Below are positions 5,889 through 7,227 of a DNA stretch of 7,227 bases, piece after piece. Each line of letters starts with the position of its first letter. Position 1 is the first letter of the stretch. Below the pieces are notes generated by a model. The model was not told where the DNA came from. It made no database searches and worked only from the letters and a program-made list of their open reading frames with translations. The stretch covers positions 1-7,227 of the forward strand of contig VAXA01000204.1 of the NCBI GenBank assembly GCA_005883365.1, in the 5' to 3' direction. The position numbers and the translations under genes are program-made. Source of the stretch: Actinomycetota bacterium. GTDB taxonomy: Bacteria > Actinomycetota > Thermoleophilia > Gaiellales > Gaiellaceae.

Positions 5889-7227
5889 CCAGCCAACCTT
5901 TCTCTCAGTCGTCCGAGCGCCAGGAGGGGAAATGTAATGCGGTAGAGGTGATACCGGATCATGAAATCGAGCGGGAATCCCGTACCCGTGAAGTGCTCCT
6001 CCTCCCAGTCTCCGTCCGTGCGCTGCGCTGCGCAGAGATAGTCTGCCGCCCGGCGGGTGGCCAAATCTTCAGCGTTTCCTGCGGCCACGTACGCGAGTAG
6101 CGCCCAGGCCGTCTGCGACGCGGTCGTGAAATTCGCGCGGCCACGCCAGGCAGGATTGCCGTAGGAGCGGATGTCCTCGCCGAAACCGCCGCTTTCCTGC
6201 TGCACGGAGTCGAGCCAGGCGACGGCGCGTCGCATCGAGGGATGGTCGTGCGGGATGCCGCACGCTTCGAGGCCCGGCAGGGCCGCCCCGGTGCCGTAGA
6301 GGTGGTTGACGCCCCAGCGCCCGAACCACGAGCCGTCCTCCTCCTGCTCGGAGAGGAGCCATTCGACCCCCCGCTCCGCCGCGTCGCGCTCGACGCCGAG
6401 CGTTCCGAGCAGCTCGAGGGAGTGGGCGGTGACGTCGGCACTCGGCTCGTCTGTCACCTTGCCGAAGTCGCAGAACGGGATCCGGTAGAGCCACATCGCG
6501 CTGTTGTCCACGTCGAAGGCGCCCCAGCCACCGCCGCGCGACTGCATGCCGACGAGCCACTCGACGCCGCGGGCGATGGCGGCCTCCTCGCCGATGCCCA
6601 TCCCCTGGAGGGCGAGCGGCAGGACGGCGGTGTCGTCCACATCGGGGTAGTTGTCGTTCTCGTACTCGAAGGCCCAGCCGCCGGGCGCGAGGTCGGGCTT
6701 TCGGATCGCCCAGTCGCCCTTGACGCGCACCTCCTCCGAGAGCAGGTACTCCCCCGCGCGCACGAGCTGCGGGTGGTCGTCCGCGACGCCGCAGGCGCGG
6801 AGCGCGAGCAGGGCCAGTCCCGTGTCCCAGACGGGCGACTGGCACGCCTCGGGCCGCAGCCGCTCGCCGTCCTCGACCATGAAGCCCCGCCACCCTTCCA
6901 CCGCCTTGCCGAGCACCGGGTCGTCGAGCCCGTGGCCGAGCGCCGCAAGCGCGATGATCCCCCACACCCACGGCGGCTGGATCCCGCCCCACGAGCCGTC
7001 TGCATCCTGCCGCTCGCGGATCCAGCGCTCGGCGACGGTGAGCGCCCGCCGGCGCAGCAGGCTCGGTCGCCGTGGGCGGCGAGTGCGTCCGGGGATCGCG
7101 CCGATGGCGGTCAGGTCGACGTCGGCCGGCCGGACGGGACGGAGCGACTGCGCGACCGCGAGGGCGACGAACGTCTGCCGCGCCCAGCACGAGAAGTCGT
7201 AGATCGAGAAGGGCGACGACGGCGGCA
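5885..7227 (-). CDS. shc: squalene-hopene cyclase, C-terminal ~446 residues (5' end outside window)
   Basis: Class II triterpene cyclase that converts squalene to hopene/hopanol at the cytoplasmic membrane, the committed step of hopanoid synthesis. The frame is open from the window edge to a TGA at 5885. The catalytic DVDD motif is at 6632-6643. Aligned from memory to the Alicyclobacillus enzyme, the equivalents of F365, C435, D447, H451, W489, Y495, F601, F605, Y609 and Y612 are all present (for example DVTAH and RWGVNHLYGT), while the Y420 position is Phe. QW-type repeats lie at about 6986-7030, 6521-6565, 6326-6367, 6182-6223 (ending G-F instead of G-W) and 6005-6043. The C-terminus reads GTGFPLDFMIRYHLYR. 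About 180 N-terminal residues are missing because of the window edge; nothing suggests a broken gene. The stop overlaps the hpnH start as ATGA, so the two are probably translationally coupled. Confidence 0.96.
   Translation of the reverse strand, partial: PPSSPFSIYDFSCWARQTFVALAVAQSLRPVRPADVDLTAIGAIPGRTRRPRRPSLLRRRALTVAERWIRERQDADGSWGGIQPPWVWGIIALAALGHGLDDPVLGKAVEGWRGFMVEDGERLRPEACQSPVWDTGLALLALRACGVADDHPQLVRAGEYLLSEEVRVKGDWAIRKPDLAPGGWAFEYENDNYPDVDDTAVLPLALQGMGIGEEAAIARGVEWLVGMQSRGGGWGAFDVDNSAMWLYRIPFCDFGKVTDEPSADVTAHSLELLGTLGVERDAAERGVEWLLSEQEEDGSWFGRWGVNHLYGTGAALPGLEACGIPHDHPSMRRAVAWLDSVQQESGGFGEDIRSYGNPAWRGRANFTTASQTAWALLAYVAAGNAEDLATRRAADYLCAAQRTDGDWEEEHFTGTGFPLDFMIRYHLYRITFPLLALGRLRERLAG

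Noticed and set aside
4320..5945. Very long plus-strand open frame (541 codons) opposite hpnG/hpnH
   Set aside because: Arg/Ala/Pro-rich translation without recognisable motifs; it is antisense to two genes with complete catalytic motifs and is expected by chance at this GC content. The same applies to the plus-strand frames at 521-1666, 1822-3084 and 3425-4879.
5925..5985. Locally AT-richer patch that might be a promoter for hpnH
   Set aside because: It encodes the conserved cyclase C-terminus (MIRYHLYRITFP), whose amino acids explain the composition; no convincing -35/-10 pair was seen.
1..7227. Many CTCGAG/GCTCGA-like hexamers suggesting a repeat or regulatory site
   Set aside because: They fall in codons for Leu-Glu/Ser-Ser pairs across all genes and have no fixed spacing, so they reflect codon use in GC-rich DNA.

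Overview
The window is a GC-rich stretch (roughly 70% GC by eye) of one bacterial chromosome. All nine supported genes lie on the minus strand, so transcription runs from 7227 down to 1. The GC content, frequent GTG/TTG starts, ATGA-type gene overlaps, a CitA-clade citrate synthase and a possible Mtb12-like lipoprotein suggest a high-GC actinobacterium. The class Thermoleophilia is plausible, but that is an impression from protein style and not proven.

Upstream half (about 7227-3392): a hopanoid lipid module. It begins inside a squalene-hopene cyclase (shc), whose N-terminal ~180 residues lie outside the window. Next come hpnH (radical-SAM adenosylhopane synthase), hpnG (adenosylhopane phosphorylase) and ispH (4-hydroxy-3-methylbut-2-enyl diphosphate reductase, the last step of the MEP isoprenoid pathway). 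Together they supply isoprenoid precursor, cyclise squalene to hopene, and start the C35 side chain by adding and then trimming adenosine.

Downstream half (about 3395-111): a shortened YjbQ-family protein, a GNAT acetyltransferase, an ornithine cyclodeaminase/mu-crystallin-family NAD(P)-dependent protein with a shortened Rossmann domain, a CitA-type citrate synthase and a small lipoprotein. Their link to hopanoids is not established. The window ends in the first ~42 codons of a DHA2-type MFS transporter.

There is no intergenic space longer than 7 nt. Five junctions overlap by 4 nt (ATGA) or 16-19 nt, and the others are 1, 2 or 7 nt. The whole window therefore looks like one co-transcribed, partly translationally coupled unit whose promoter lies upstream of 7227. 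I saw no RNA gene, insertion sequence, CRISPR array, terminator or internal promoter. The points most worth a second look are the YjbQ homologue lacking its conserved His/Asp segment, the compacted Rossmann fold of the mu-crystallin-family protein, the unusually short HpnG, and whether the GNAT and the reductase-like protein act on hopanoid side chains.
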